Origin: Antedon mediterranea
Taxonomy: Eukaryota > Echinodermata > Crinoidea > Comatulida > Antedonidae
Direction of reading: 5' to 3'
NCBI RefSeq assembly: GCF_964355755.1
Contig: NC_092670.1
Coordinates: forward strand, 22,629,201 to 22,693,200
DNA length: 64,000 nucleotides
Made by a program: the position numbers and the translations under genes
In this document: positions 46,618-58,577 of the stretch, one piece after another
Numbering within the stretch: the stretch's first letter is position 1
How the letters are laid out: every line of letters starts with the position of its first letter
The notes under the pieces: generated by a model
Told to the model about the DNA's origin: nothing
What the model saw: the letters and a program-made list of their open reading frames with translations, nothing else
The model's database searches: none

Positions 46618-49105
46618 GGGCATAAAGTAAGGAAAATATGTTTTTTCCGTTTTACAAATAATTTTCTAATACTCACAGCTGTAACTGATACTGTATATTT
46701 TCTGTACAACTACAATCTAAAATATAAAAGGAAAATCATTAATAATTGCAATAAACAACATTAACACTTTTTCAAAATCAACATGCTTCTTAATCGAAAA
46801 AGTAAGAAATTTCCTCAAAATGACTTTAGGTATGGGCCGGTTGATTGGGGTATACATGTTGTCTTAATACTAATTTCATTTAATAATTTATTCACAAACA
46901 ATAAAATCTGAATTATGTAAATGTTTCATAATAGAAAATGCCTACAAAATGACAGGCAACTGTTCACGAAGTAAGGAAAATATGTTTTCTCCATTTAACA
47001 GTTAATCTACTAATACTCACAGCTGTAGCTAACACTGTATATTTTCTACAATCTAAAAAAAACAAGGAAAACATTGATAATGGCAATAAACAACATTAAC
47101 CCTTTTGCTAAATCAACATGCTTCTTAATCAATGTCTGAAAAATTAGGAAATTTCCTCAAAATGACTTTGGGTATGGGCCGGCTGATTGGGGTCTACATG
47201 TTGTCTCAATACTACTTTCATTTAATATCTCATTCACAAACCATAAAATCTGAATTATTTAAATGTTTCATAATATAAAATGCCTACAAAATAACAGGCA
47301 ACAGTTCACAAAGTAAGGAAAATATGTTTTCTCTGTTTAACAGATAATCTACTAATACTCACAGCTGTAGCTCAAACTGTTTATTTTCTACAATCTAAAA
47401 AAAAAACAAGGAAAAACATTGATAATGGCAATAAACAACATTAACACTTTTTCCAAATCAACATGCTTCTTAATCAATGTCTGAAAAATGTAGGAAATTT
47501 CCTCAAAATGGCTTTGGATATGGGCCGGCTGATTGTGGCCTACATGTTGTCTCAATGGTAATTTCATTTAATTGTTTGATTACAAACAATAAAATCTGAA
47601 TTATGTAAATGTTTCATAATACAAAATGTCTACAAAATAACCGGCAATAGTTCACAAAGTAAGAAAAATATGTTTTCTCCGTTTAACAGATAATCTACTA
47701 ATACTCACAGCTGTAGCTCAAACTGTATATTTTCTACAATCTAAAAAAATACAAGGAAAAACATTGATAATTGTAATAAACAACATTAACACTTTTTCCA
47801 AATCAACACGCTTCTTAATCAATGTCTGAAAAATTAAGAAATTTCCTCAAAATGACTTTGGGTATGAGACGGCTGATTAGGGCAGGCAACAGTTCACAAA
47901 GTAAGGAAAATATGTTTTCTCCGTTTAACAGATAATCTACTGATACTCACAGCTGTAGCTCAAACTGTATATTTTCTACAATCTAAAAAAAAACAAGGAA
48001 AAACATTGATAATGGTAATAAACAACATTAACACTTTTTCCAAATCAACACGCTTCTTAATCAATGTCTGAAAAATTAAGAAATTTCCTCAAAATGACTT
48101 TGGGTATGAGACGGCTGATTAGGGCAGGCAACAGTTCACAAAGTAAGGAAAATATGTTTTCTCCGTTTAACAGATAATCTACTGATACTCACAGCTGTAG
48201 CTGAAACTGTATATTTTCTACAATCTAAAAAAAAAACAAGGAAAAACATTGATAATGGTAATAAACAACATTAACACTTTTTCCAAATCAACAAGCTTCT
48301 TAATCAATGTCTGAAAAATTAAGAAATTTCCTCAAAATAACTTTGGGTATGGGCCGGCTGATTGGGGTCTACATGTTGTCTCAATACTACTTTCATTTAA
48401 TATCTTATTCACAAACAATAAAATCTGAATTATGTAAATGTTTCATAATACAAAATGTCTACAAAATAACAGGCAACAGTTCACAAAGTAAGAAAAATAT
48501 GTTTTCTCCGTTTAACAGATAATCTACTAATACTCACAGCTGTAGCTCAAACTGTATATTTTCTACAATCTAAAAAAAAAACAAGGAAAAACATTGATAA
48601 TGGTAATAAACAACATTAACACTTTTTCCAAATCAACAAGCTTCCTATTCAATGTCTGAAAAATTAAGAAATTTCCTCAAAATGACTTTGGGTATGAGAC
48701 GGCTGATTAGGGCAGGCAACATTTCACAAAGTAAGGAAAATATGTTTTCTCCGTTTAACAGATAATCTACTGATACTCACAGTTTTAGCTGAAACTCTAT
48801 ATTTTCTACAATCTAAAAAAAAACAAGGAAAAACATTGATAATTGTAATAAACATTAACACTTTTTCCAAATCAACACGCTTCTTAATCAATGTCTGAAA
48901 AATTAAGAAATTTCCTCAAAATGTCTTTGGGTATGAAACGGCTGATTAGGGCAGGCAACAGTTCACAAAGTAAGGAAAATATGTTTTCTCTGTTTAACAG
49001 ATAATCTACTAATACTCACAGCTGTAGCTCAAACTGTATATTTTCTACAATCTAAAAAAAACAAGGAAAAACATTGATAATGGCAATAAACAACATTAAC
49101 ATTTT
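46618..49105. repeat. Tandem array with two unit lengths (~345 and ~241 bp)
   Basis: The block CACAAAGTAAGGAAAATATG recurs at about 46628, 46966, 47306, 47654, 47894, 48136, 48482, 48724 and 48963. The steps are roughly 345, 341, 347, 241, 242, 346, 242 and 240. Short units lack about 104 bp and share the junction GAGACGGCTGATTAGGGCAG. Each unit contains CTAATACTCACAGCTGTAGC. The array lies upstream (5' side) of the Helentron gene. Confidence 0.95.
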
Positions 49106-49108
49106 TTT

Positions 49109-49665
49109 CATGAGTATATGTAAAACTATAATTTTTAATAGTTTGGAAAATATTATAATTGTCAAGAAGGTGCATGGTTCTTAAATTTAAAAATAAATGT
49201 TGTTTTTCGGTAACAATCCGACAAAATCATTAATAAATGTTGGCCCCTCTCTAATATTTCTATGTTGATTAATTCAATTTTTTTAAACTATATACTATAT
49301 ATTTTGATTATTGATTTTAAAGCATATTGAAATAAATTTTAATGTAAAAATGCTGGTTTAGCTTACTGTAATAACACTGGTCACAGACTGACATGTCAGT
49401 CTGTGACTAACTCGGTAACAACCAGACACTTTTTAATATCATATAAAAATGTAAAAATAAGGTTTTAAAAAAAAGTAACCTTATGAGTGTATGTAAAGCT
49501 ATAATTTTTAATAGTTTGGAAAATATTATAATTGTCTAGAAGGTACATGGTTCTTAAATTAAAAAAATGTTTTTTGGTAACAACCCGACAAAATTATTAA
49601 TAATTATGTTGGCCCCTCCTTAATATTTCTATGTTGATTAATTCAATTTTTTTAAACAAAATCTC
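49109..49665. repeat. Two ~180-bp direct repeats flanking a perfect palindrome
   Basis: Copies at about 49109-49290 and 49482-49662 share AATTTTTAATAGTTTGGAAA, ATATTATAATTGTC and TTTCTATGTTGATTAATTCA. Between them, 49380-49407 is a perfect 28-bp palindrome with half-site GTCACAGACTGACA. Confidence 0.9.
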
Positions 49666-49944
49666 AAACAATATATTTAGTTCTTTAATTCTAAAAAGAA
49701 ATGACATGTATAAATTAGGATTTAGTTGTCTGTTATAGGATTTAAGTAAACCTCATATTGTTTTATTTTTTAAGTTTTCTAAATATCATTATTTTAAATG
49801 GAAATATGTCTGTATATATCTCATTTTTTTTTTACCACTTAAATATCCTGAAAGTATATAACATTAGCTTTAGTTTGATATCAAACATGTTAAGACTGCT
49901 AAAAGTTAAAAATTTTCAAAATCCAAAAAAAAAATTGTGGAATT

Positions 49945-50275
49945 GCCCTACTAATACTCACAGCTGTAGCTGAAACTGTAAATCTTCTGTTAATAAAAAA
50001 CAATTACAATCTAAAAAATACAAGGAAAAACATTGATAATGGCAATAAACAACATTAACACTTTTTCCAAATCAACAAACTTCTTAATCAATGTCTGAAA
50101 AATTAGGAAATTTTCTTAAAATGACTTTGGCTATGGGCCAGCTAATTGGGGCCGACATGTTGTCTCAATGGTAATTTCATTTAATAGTTTGATCACAAAC
50201 AATAAAATTTGAATTATGTAAATGTTTCATAATAGTATAAATGCCTACAAAATAACAGGCAACACTTCACTCCCA
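49945..50275. repeat. Isolated copy of the 345-bp tandem unit
   Basis: CTACTAATACTCACAGCTGT through AACAGGCAACACTTCAC matches a long unit of the 46618-49105 array. It includes the segment missing from the short units, so the family extends past the direct repeats. Confidence 0.85.
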
Positions 50276-50592
50276 ATCATGAGAACATAAATCATCTCTA
50301 CAAATTATTTATTTTATGTTCACTATTTACGATATTCTAGAGATTATGAAGTACTGTAGAAACAATAATGTTATTACTGTACATGTATCTCTTCCAACTC
50401 TTTAGGAACTGATACAACTAAAAACTAGGCCTAGCCCCTAGCTAGGAGGCCTAGGCTAGTAGTAGGCATAGAAGAGAACTTCGCAAAAAGCAGACTCAGC
50501 TTGCTAACAATGCTAAGTAGAGTAGGCTATATTATACCGGTATTTAATTTTAAGGCATGGTATTCAAGATAAAGTTTGTTAACAAATTAGGA
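50276..50592. other. Intergenic stretch with CTAGGC-rich sequence
   Basis: TAGGCCTAG/CTAGGC motifs are concentrated at about 50425-50470. No gene was seen. A similar stretch lies beyond the next element at 52255-52345. Confidence 0.5.
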
Positions 50593-50601
50593 ATTAATAT
50601 A

Positions 50602-52176
50602 CGCCGTGGTTAGGATTCCGGCACCGGAACTCAACTGCCCAGCGTTAGGGAATCCGACACGCTATTGCGCATGCCCAGAGCGAATTAATTATAGCTTTGC
50701 ACTTTACCGCGCACCACACCACCGAGAGAGTCGGAGTGTTATTATAGGAATTTACTGTAGCCTCCTATTGCCTATAGTTAGTCGTTGCGCGAGCGAGAGA
50801 GCGATGGATGAAACTTGGCCTAGCCTAGGCCATATGAATTAATAATTAAAATACCACTACGCCACGCGTTAAAATAATTATTATGATATTGCTAAGAATC
50901 AGCCTATCTATCAAAGAATCGTAATGCTGTAATTTTATTAGACAAAGTGAATAGCGTAGCGACCCCGACTTCCCAAACGGTTCTGTTTTTTTCACATCAT
51001 ATCCGCGCGGCGGCTGCCGTCAACAAATCAACTTATACGCATGGAGGGTACCTCCATGGTATACGTGTTATGCGCGATTTGAACGATTTGCGCAATTTAA
51101 AATTGCGCAAAAAAATCCTTGCGCAATTTGAAATTGCGCAAAGAATTCTTGCGCAATTTAAAATTGCGCAAGGATTTTTTTGCGCAATTTCAAATTGCGC
51201 AATCAACTTGCGCAATTTCAAATTGCGCAAGAAAATCTTTGCGCAATTTTAAATTGCGCTGCACAATTTGTAAATTGCGCAAGATAGTTCTTGCGCAATA
51301 TGACACCTTTGCGCAATTTGAAAACGAACTGTAAATTTTCCCATACATGGCTAGGCCTAGGCAGAGGAGTTTAAAATTTAGTATTTTATTATATAAATAA
51401 GACCATTTCAATGAAGATAATGTTTAATACTCACTTTTTAAGTTTTTAATATTAGTTTAATAAGCTAGGCCATGTAACCTAGTCAGTATCAGTAGTCCAG
51501 ACCCTAGCTAGGCTAGAGTAGTATAGCCGACCGCCCGCGCCGCGCCCGCCTGGTGGAACACCACCGCTTCGTTTTCCTTCGTCGGTTCTTCGACGGTATG
51601 CTAACTTATAACAATATTTGCACTACTAAAATAAGGAAATGCGATATTTATCTTTAATTTTGAATCATTCTTAGAAATTACTATATAAATATGGGTGTGC
51701 ATGATTTCACAATCTGTCGAAAAACCTTGCGCAATTTGCAGATTACTTGCGCAATTTAATACGTTGCTTGCGCAATTTGAAACACATGTTTCAATTCAAA
51801 TTGCGCAAGGATTTTTTTTGCGCAATTTCAAATTGCGCAAATCGTTCAAATCGCGCATAACATACGCATGTTATTACAGTATAATGCGTTATATGAAATC
51901 TTTTATTTTGTACTTGAAAAATCATAAAACTAGTCATGAAGCAACCACTTTTTTAATTGCGAAATAAATAGGCCCCTGGTCACATTTTTAGCTGGTAGGC
52001 ATCTATGCCTAGGCTAGTTCGCCGTGGCGCAGCTATTAATCCATCGCTGTTTAGTCTGTAGATGGATCGAGTATATAGAGAGTCGCCGATTACCTCACTC
52101 TGGGCATGCGCAATCGCGTGCCGGATTCCCTAACGCTGGGCAGTTGAGTTCCGGTGCCGGAATCCTAACCACGGCG
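50602..52176. mobile_element. Non-autonomous Mutator-like DNA transposon with 9-bp target duplication
   Basis: Terminal inverted repeats begin CGCCGTGGTTAGGATTCCGG and run about 83 bp with about three mismatches. The flanking ATTAATATA (50593-50601 and 52177-52185) is a perfect 9-bp direct repeat, the size typical of Mutator-like elements. The 1575-bp element encodes no transposase. Its interior is also inverted: GCGCGATTTGAACGATTTGC (about 51071) reappears reversed near 51838-51857. Confidence 0.92.
51087..51320. repeat. Array of short palindromes TTGCGCAATTTNAAATTGCGCAA
   Basis: About seven palindromic units with a ~32-nt period lie head to tail. Spacers are AT-rich (AAAATCC, AGAATTC). Related single units lie at 51726-51845. 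The array lies inside the Mutator-like element. Confidence 0.9.
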
Positions 52177-52185
52177 ATTAATATA

Positions 52186-52660
52186 TAGTTATAAGCCAGA
52201 TGCAAAATGGAACTAGGCTAGCGTCACTATGCCTCTACTACAGTACTGTACAACTAAACCTAGGCTAGGTCTAGGCCTTCCTGAAGAGGTAATCCGGGAC
52301 ACGGCTAGGCCTAACCTAGCTAGGCCTGCCTAGGGCCTAGGCTAGGCCATTTCATTTTTATGGCAAACACAAAAACAATTAAATATTACAAATCAACAAT
52401 CCAAATTAATCAAAATATATCTTACCTATTTCTAACTATTATATTTAACACAATTGTGTTTAAACTTTTTTAATATAGGCTATATGTTCGTTTTAACAAT
52501 ATAAAATTGCAAAGCAATATCGGGAGCAATACTAGGCTATAATATTACAAATCCAACATGGAGGTGTAACCACGTTGTTCTTTACTAATATGGCACGCAA
52601 TCGTCGCCAAAAGTAACATAAATGCTGTAGGCCCAGACACAATTCACCACACTTTCACCA
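52186..52660. other. Intergenic stretch between the Mutator-like element and the hairpin-unit array
   Basis: CTAGGC-rich sequence spans 52255-52345 and the rest is AT-rich. No gene was recognised. Confidence 0.5.
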
Positions 52661-52787
52661 TAAAAGTAGAGAGCGCATAAACATTTTTTCAATGGATGGC
52701 ATAATCGTTTTTCTGTGCGCAATATTCTAACGTATGACGTGCGCTGCGGATAACCTAACTCGTCCGTAGTGACGAGTTCAAATCTAG
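52661..52787 (+). mobile_element. Truncated unit of the Helitron-like array (3' end only)
   Basis: It starts within the body (GAGAGCGCATAAACATTTTT) and runs to the right terminus with GCGGATAACC, the AACTCGTC/GACGAGTT hairpin and CTAG at 52784-52787. The left end is missing. Confidence 0.85.
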
Positions 52788-53889
52788 TATTTATTTCTTT
52801 CTTTCCACACTTCTCTCCCATTTTTTGTGGGCAGCGTATCTCTAATTCTAGCCAACAGAAGATTGTATAACTTTGTCAAAAGATTGCCCTATATCTGTAG
52901 ATGTGCAAGAAACTTTTTTTTTCAAATTTCGAGTCGCGCAGCGTTAGTTACGCGCGATTTTATGAATTTCAATTATTGATCATAGATTAAAAACCAAAAG
53001 TCATTTTGTATTGAAACTTGGTGAAAATATAAGTCATATAAAGCGCAAACTTTCTGTAGATTAAAAATGGCAGGTTGCGCAAAAATCAATTTCTAATCAA
53101 CTTTCTACGCGTTTCAGGTCATTTTGAGCATTTCAAAAATTCCCACGCACGCGCAATTATTTTACGCGCGCGTGCGCATGTAGCGCAAAAATATGATTTT
53201 TTCGCGTGATTTATGTTTTTCCAGCCTTTTCTAGTAATTTTACCAACTTTCAAACAATTTCAACTTGAAATCACGTCATACGAGCACGTAGAATTGAACA
53301 ATTTGCGCGCGTTTTTGATGAAAAAGTTAAAAAATTCATGAAAATTATGCCTTTTTTAAAACTGTCATAGATTCTAAACTACGTGGTAAACTTTTTTAAA
53401 ATTACAGATTCTGATAAGTTGTAGATATTGAATCATCAATCAATATGGCTAACCGGACATTGTGACGTCATCGTATGGCCACTCAAATATAAAATATAGG
53501 ATTTTTGTCTCTTTCGTCATAGCGCATCACATTTAATAGAGCGCATCTCTACTTATCCGCATTCCATTTTCCCCCATTTCTTTATATTGTCTAGGTCAAT
53601 CAATTATCTTTCACATGATTTGCCATTTTAAAAATTGTGATGACGTCATCATGTCCAAAAGCGTCAATAACTTGGGTCACTTATTTTCACCTATTCTTCA
53701 CTGTATGTAGTACGTATACAATATATAGTGTATACTGTGTATACTTAGACGTGACGTAAAATAGAGAGCGCACTAACATTTTTTCAATGGCATAATGTTT
53801 TCCCTGCGCAATATTCTAACGCATGACGTGCACGTGGCTTTTGCTCTGCGGATAACCTAACTCGTCCGTAGTGACGAGTTCAAATCTAG
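52788..53889 (+). mobile_element. Helitron-like non-autonomous unit 1 (short type, no left hairpin)
   Basis: The 1102-bp unit lacks the TTATCCGC left hairpin and begins ATTTATTTCTTTCTTTCC directly after the previous CTAG. The right end is GCGGATAACC + AACTCGTCCGTAGTGACGAG hairpin + CAAATCTAG. No ORF of protein character. Confidence 0.85.
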
Positions 53890-55558
53890 TTAGTTATCCG
53901 CTTAGTAGCGGATAACTCCTTGTGATTGTAGTGGATCAATATTTTTTTTTTTCTGTATTATTAGTTATCCGCTTAGTAGCGGATAACTCCTTGTAATCGT
54001 CCTGTTTCATCATATTTTTTTTTTTTTTCTGTATTATACTTCTTTCCTTCTGTCATTTTTGTGCGTCGTGTTTCTCTAAAACGTGTAAACAGAACATATC
54101 GTAACTTTCTCAACATATCGACATTTACGTGAACTTGTGCACCTCCTATTTTTGAATGACGTCAGAGTTGCGCAACGTGACTTATGCGCGATTTTATGAA
54201 TTTCAATGATTGATCATAGACTAAAAACCAAACATAATTTTGTTTTGACACTTTGTGAAAATTTAAGTCATATCAAGCGCAAACTTTCTATGGATTAAAA
54301 ATAGCATGTTTCACAAAAAGTTACGCGCGCACGCGCGTTTAAAATTTTACTATGGGAAAAATCAACTTCTAATCAACTTTCTATGCGTTTCATGTCATTT
54401 TGAGCATGTCAAAAATTCCCACGCGCGCGAAAATTTTTACGCACGCGGTGCACACGAAGCGTTAAAAACATATTTTTTTTGCATGATTTATGTTTTTTCA
54501 GCCTTTTCTAGTAATGTTACCAACTTTTAAACAATTTCGACTTAAAATTACGTCATACGAGCACGTCGAATTAGATAATTTGCACGCGTTTTTGGTGAAA
54601 AAGTTCCAAAATTCGTCAAAATTATGCCTATTTTTAAACAGTCATAGATTCTAAACTACATGGAGAACTTTTTTTTAATTACATATTCTGGAAGTTGATG
54701 AGTTGTAGATATCGAATCATGCATTAATATGGCTAACCGAACATTGTGACGTCATCGTATGGCCACGCGAATATAAAATATAGGATTTTTGTCTCTTTCG
54801 TAATAGCTCATCACATTTAATAGAGCGCATCTCCACTTATTTTTTGTCCATTTTCACCCCGATTTTAATATATTCTAGGTCAATCAACTATCTTTTGCAT
54901 GAATTAAGAATTTTTTAATTTGTTTAACGTCATCATGCCTAAAAATTTAAATTACGTTGGTCATTAATTTCATCTTTACAGTAAATTTTAATCTGTTATA
55001 GCTCGTAAGAATAAAATGTGATAATCACAATTAAAACATTTACAGGATGCTATTGTATAGTAGATACAAAATCATGTGAAAATTGTGCCAATCGAATGTT
55101 GTGACGTCATCATATGGCCAGTTGAATAAAAAAAGTCGTATTTTCATATTTTGCGTAATAGTTCATCACATTTAAAAGGGTGCACATCTATATTTTACGT
55201 ATTCAAATTTCTTCTACACGTTAATATGTTTTTCCTGAGATAATTTCCTTCTGAAATTGCTATCTAAGTGTTTCATTTTGATACCGTCGCCATGTTAAAA
55301 ATTGGAATAAATGGCGGGTCCCGTAATTTCACCTATTCTACACTGTATGTAATATGTATACAGATTATAATGTTTGCATGTATATACTATATGACACAAA
55401 ATTGACAGAATTCAGCACTAACAGCATATCTTATTCTTCAGTTCTTGTCATAATGCCATAATCTTTATCTGTGTGCAATATTCCAACGTATGACGTGCAC
55501 GTGGCGTTTGTCGTGGTGCGGATAACTAACTCGTCAAAGTGACGAGTTTCATGTCTAG
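53890..55558 (+). mobile_element. Helitron-like unit 2 (long type, duplicated left end)
   Basis: The left hairpin TTAGTTATCCGCTTAGTAGC occurs at 53890 and again at about 53962. The body runs about 1.6 kb to the hairpin AACTCGTCAAAGTGACGAGT and CATGTCTAG. The left terminal GTTATCCGC and right subterminal GCGGATAAC form an asymmetric inverted repeat. Confidence 0.85.
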
Positions 55559-57067
55559 TACTTCTTTCCTTCTGTCATTTTTGTGCGTCGCGTTTCTCTA
55601 AAACTTGTAAACAGAACATATCGTAACTTTGTCAACATATCGACATTTACGTGAACTTGTGCACCTCCTATTTTTGAATGACGTCAGAGTTGCGCAACGT
55701 GACTTACGCGCGATTTTATGAATTTCAATGATTGATCATAGACTAAAAACGAAACATAATTTTGTTTTGACACTTTGTGAAAATTTAAGTCACATCAAGC
55801 GCAAACTTTCTATGGATTAAAAATAGCATGTTTAACAAAAAGTTACGCGCGCACGCGCGTTTAAAATTTTAGAGTGCGAAAAATCAACTTCTAATCAACT
55901 TTCTATGCGTTTCATGTCATTTTGAGCATGTCAAAAATTCCCACGCGCGTGAAACTTTTTACGCACGCGGTACACACGTAGCGTTAAAAACATATTTTTT
56001 TCGCGTGATTTATGTTTTTTCAGCCTTTTATAGTAATGTTACCAACTTTTAAACAATTTCGACTTAAAATTACGTCATACGAGCACGTCGAATTAAATAA
56101 TTTGCACGCGTTTCTGGTGAAAAAGTTCAAAAATTCGTCAAAATTATGCCTATTTTTAAACAGTCATAGATTCTAAACTACATGGAGAACTTTTTTTAAA
56201 TTACATATTCTGGAAGTTGATGAGTTGTAGATATCGAATCATGCATTAATATGGCTAACCGGACATTGTGACGTCATCGTATGGCCACGCGAATATAAAA
56301 TATAGGATTTTTGTCTCTTTCGTCATAGCTCATCACATTTAATAGAGCGCATCTCCACTTATTCGTTGTCCATTTTCACCCCGATTTTAATATATTCTAG
56401 GTCAATCAACTATCTTTTGCATGAATTAAAAATTTTTCAATTTTTTTAACGTCATCATGCCTAAAAATTTAAATTACATTGGTCATTAATTTCATCTTTA
56501 CAGTAAATTTTAATCTGTTATAGCTCGTAAGAATAAAATGTGATAATCACGATTAAAACGTTTTCAGGAAGCTATTGTATAGTAGATACAAAATCATGTG
56601 AAATTTTGCCAATCGAATGTTGTGACGTTACCATATGGCCAGTTAAATACAAAAAGTCGTATTTTCATCTTTTGCGTTATATTTCATTACATTTAAAAGA
56701 GCGCGCATCAATATTTCACGTATTCCAATTTCTTCTACACGTTAATATGTTGTTGCTGAGATAATTTCATTCTGAAATTTCTACTTTTGCATTTCATTTT
56801 GAAACCGTCAAGATGTTAAAAATTACAATAAAATACGGGTCCCGTAATTTCACCTATTTTACACTGTTTGTGATATGTATACAGATTGTACTGTGTATAC
56901 TATATGACACAAAATAACAGAATTCAGAAATAACAACATATCATATTCTTCAGTTCAGGTCATAATGCCTTAATATTTTTCTGTGCGCGATATTGTAACG
57001 TATGACGTGCACGTGGCGTTTGTCGAGCGGATAACTAACTCGTCAAAGTGACGAGTTTCATGTCTAG
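55559..57067 (+). mobile_element. Helitron-like unit 3 (long type, no left hairpin)
   Basis: 1509 bp, highly similar to unit 2 (for example GACGTCATCGTATGGCCACG near 56271). It starts directly with ACTTCTTTCCTTCTGTCA after the CTAG of unit 2. The right hairpin plus CTAG is intact. Confidence 0.85.
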
Positions 57068-58577
57068 TTCTTATTTCTTTCCCATTTTTTTGTGAGTCAC
57101 GTTTCTCTAAAATGTGTAAACGTAACATTTTATAACTTTGACAACATGTGGGCATTTACGTGAAGTTGTGCATCTCCTATTTTGAATGACGTCAGAGTTG
57201 CGCAACGTGACTTGCGCGCGATTTTATGATTTTTAATGATTGATCATAGCTTAAAAACCAAGAGTAATTTTTTGTTTACCCTTTATGAAAATTTAAGTCA
57301 TATCAAGGGCAAACTGTTAGTGCACTAAAAATGGCATGTTTTACAAAAAGTTACGCGTGCACGCGCATTTAAAATTTCAAAATGCGCAAAATTAATTTCT
57401 AATCAACTTTCTACGCGTTTCATGTCATTTTAAGCATGTAAAAAATTCCCACGCGTGCGCACATTTTGACGTGTGCGGTGCGCACGTAGCATTAAAAACA
57501 TGTTTTTTTCGAGTGATTTATGTTTTTCCAGTCTTTTATAGTAATTTTACCAACTTTTAATCACTTTCGACTTAAAGTTACGTCATACGAGCACGTCGAA
57601 TTGGACAACTTGCGCTCGTTTTTGATGAAAAAGTACAAAAATTTGTCAAAATTATGCCTTTTTTTAAACAGTCGTAATTTCTAAACTACACGGTCAACTT
57701 TTTGTGGATGACATATTCCGGAAGTTGATGAGTTGTAGATATCGGATCATGTATTAATATGGCTAACCGGACATTTTAACGTCATCGTATGGCCACGCGA
57801 ATATAAAATTGAGGATTTTTGTATCTTTCGTCATAGCTCATCACATTTAATAGAGCGCATCTCCACTTATCCATTTTCCATTTTCACCCCGATTTTGATA
57901 TTGTCTAGGTCAATCAACTATCTTTCGCATGAGTTAAAAATATTTTAATGATTATGACGTCATCATGCCTAAAAATTTAAATTACATGTGGCATTAATTT
58001 CATCTTTACAGAACATTTTAATCTGTTATAGCTCGTAAGAATAAAATGTGATAATCACGATTAAAACGTTTTCTGGAAGCTATTGGATTGTAGATACAAA
58101 ATCATGTAAAAATTTGGCAAATTGGATGTTGTGACGTCATCATATGGCCAGTTAAATAAAAAAAGTCGTATTTTCATATTTTGCGTCATAGTTCATTACA
58201 TTTAAAAGAGCGCGCATTAATATTTTACGTATTAAAATTTCTTCTACACGTTAATATGTTGTTGCTGAGATAATTTCCTTCCGAAATTGCTATATCAGTG
58301 TTTCATTTTCATACCGTCACCATGTTAAAAATTGGAATAAATGACGGGACCCGTAATTTCGCCTATCCTACACTGTATTAATATGTATACAGATTATACT
58401 ATGTATACTGTAAATAGTATATGACACAAAATATACAGCATTTAGCACTAACAACATATTATACTCTTCAGTTCATGTCAATATGCCATAATCTTTTTCT
58501 GTGTCCAATGTATGACGTGAACGTGGCGTTTGTCGTGCGGATAACTAACTCGTCAAAGTGACGAGTTTCATGTCTAG
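57068..58577 (+). mobile_element. Helitron-like unit 4 (long type, no left hairpin)
   Basis: 1510 bp, collinear with unit 3 but more diverged. It ends AACTCGTCAAAGTGACGAGT, CATGTCTAG. Confidence 0.85.

Noticed and set aside
51087-51320. CRISPR-like array of palindromic repeats
   Set aside because: The spacers are AT-rich, non-unique and of irregular length, the setting is eukaryotic and the array lies inside a TIR-bounded transposon. It is a transposon-internal palindrome expansion.
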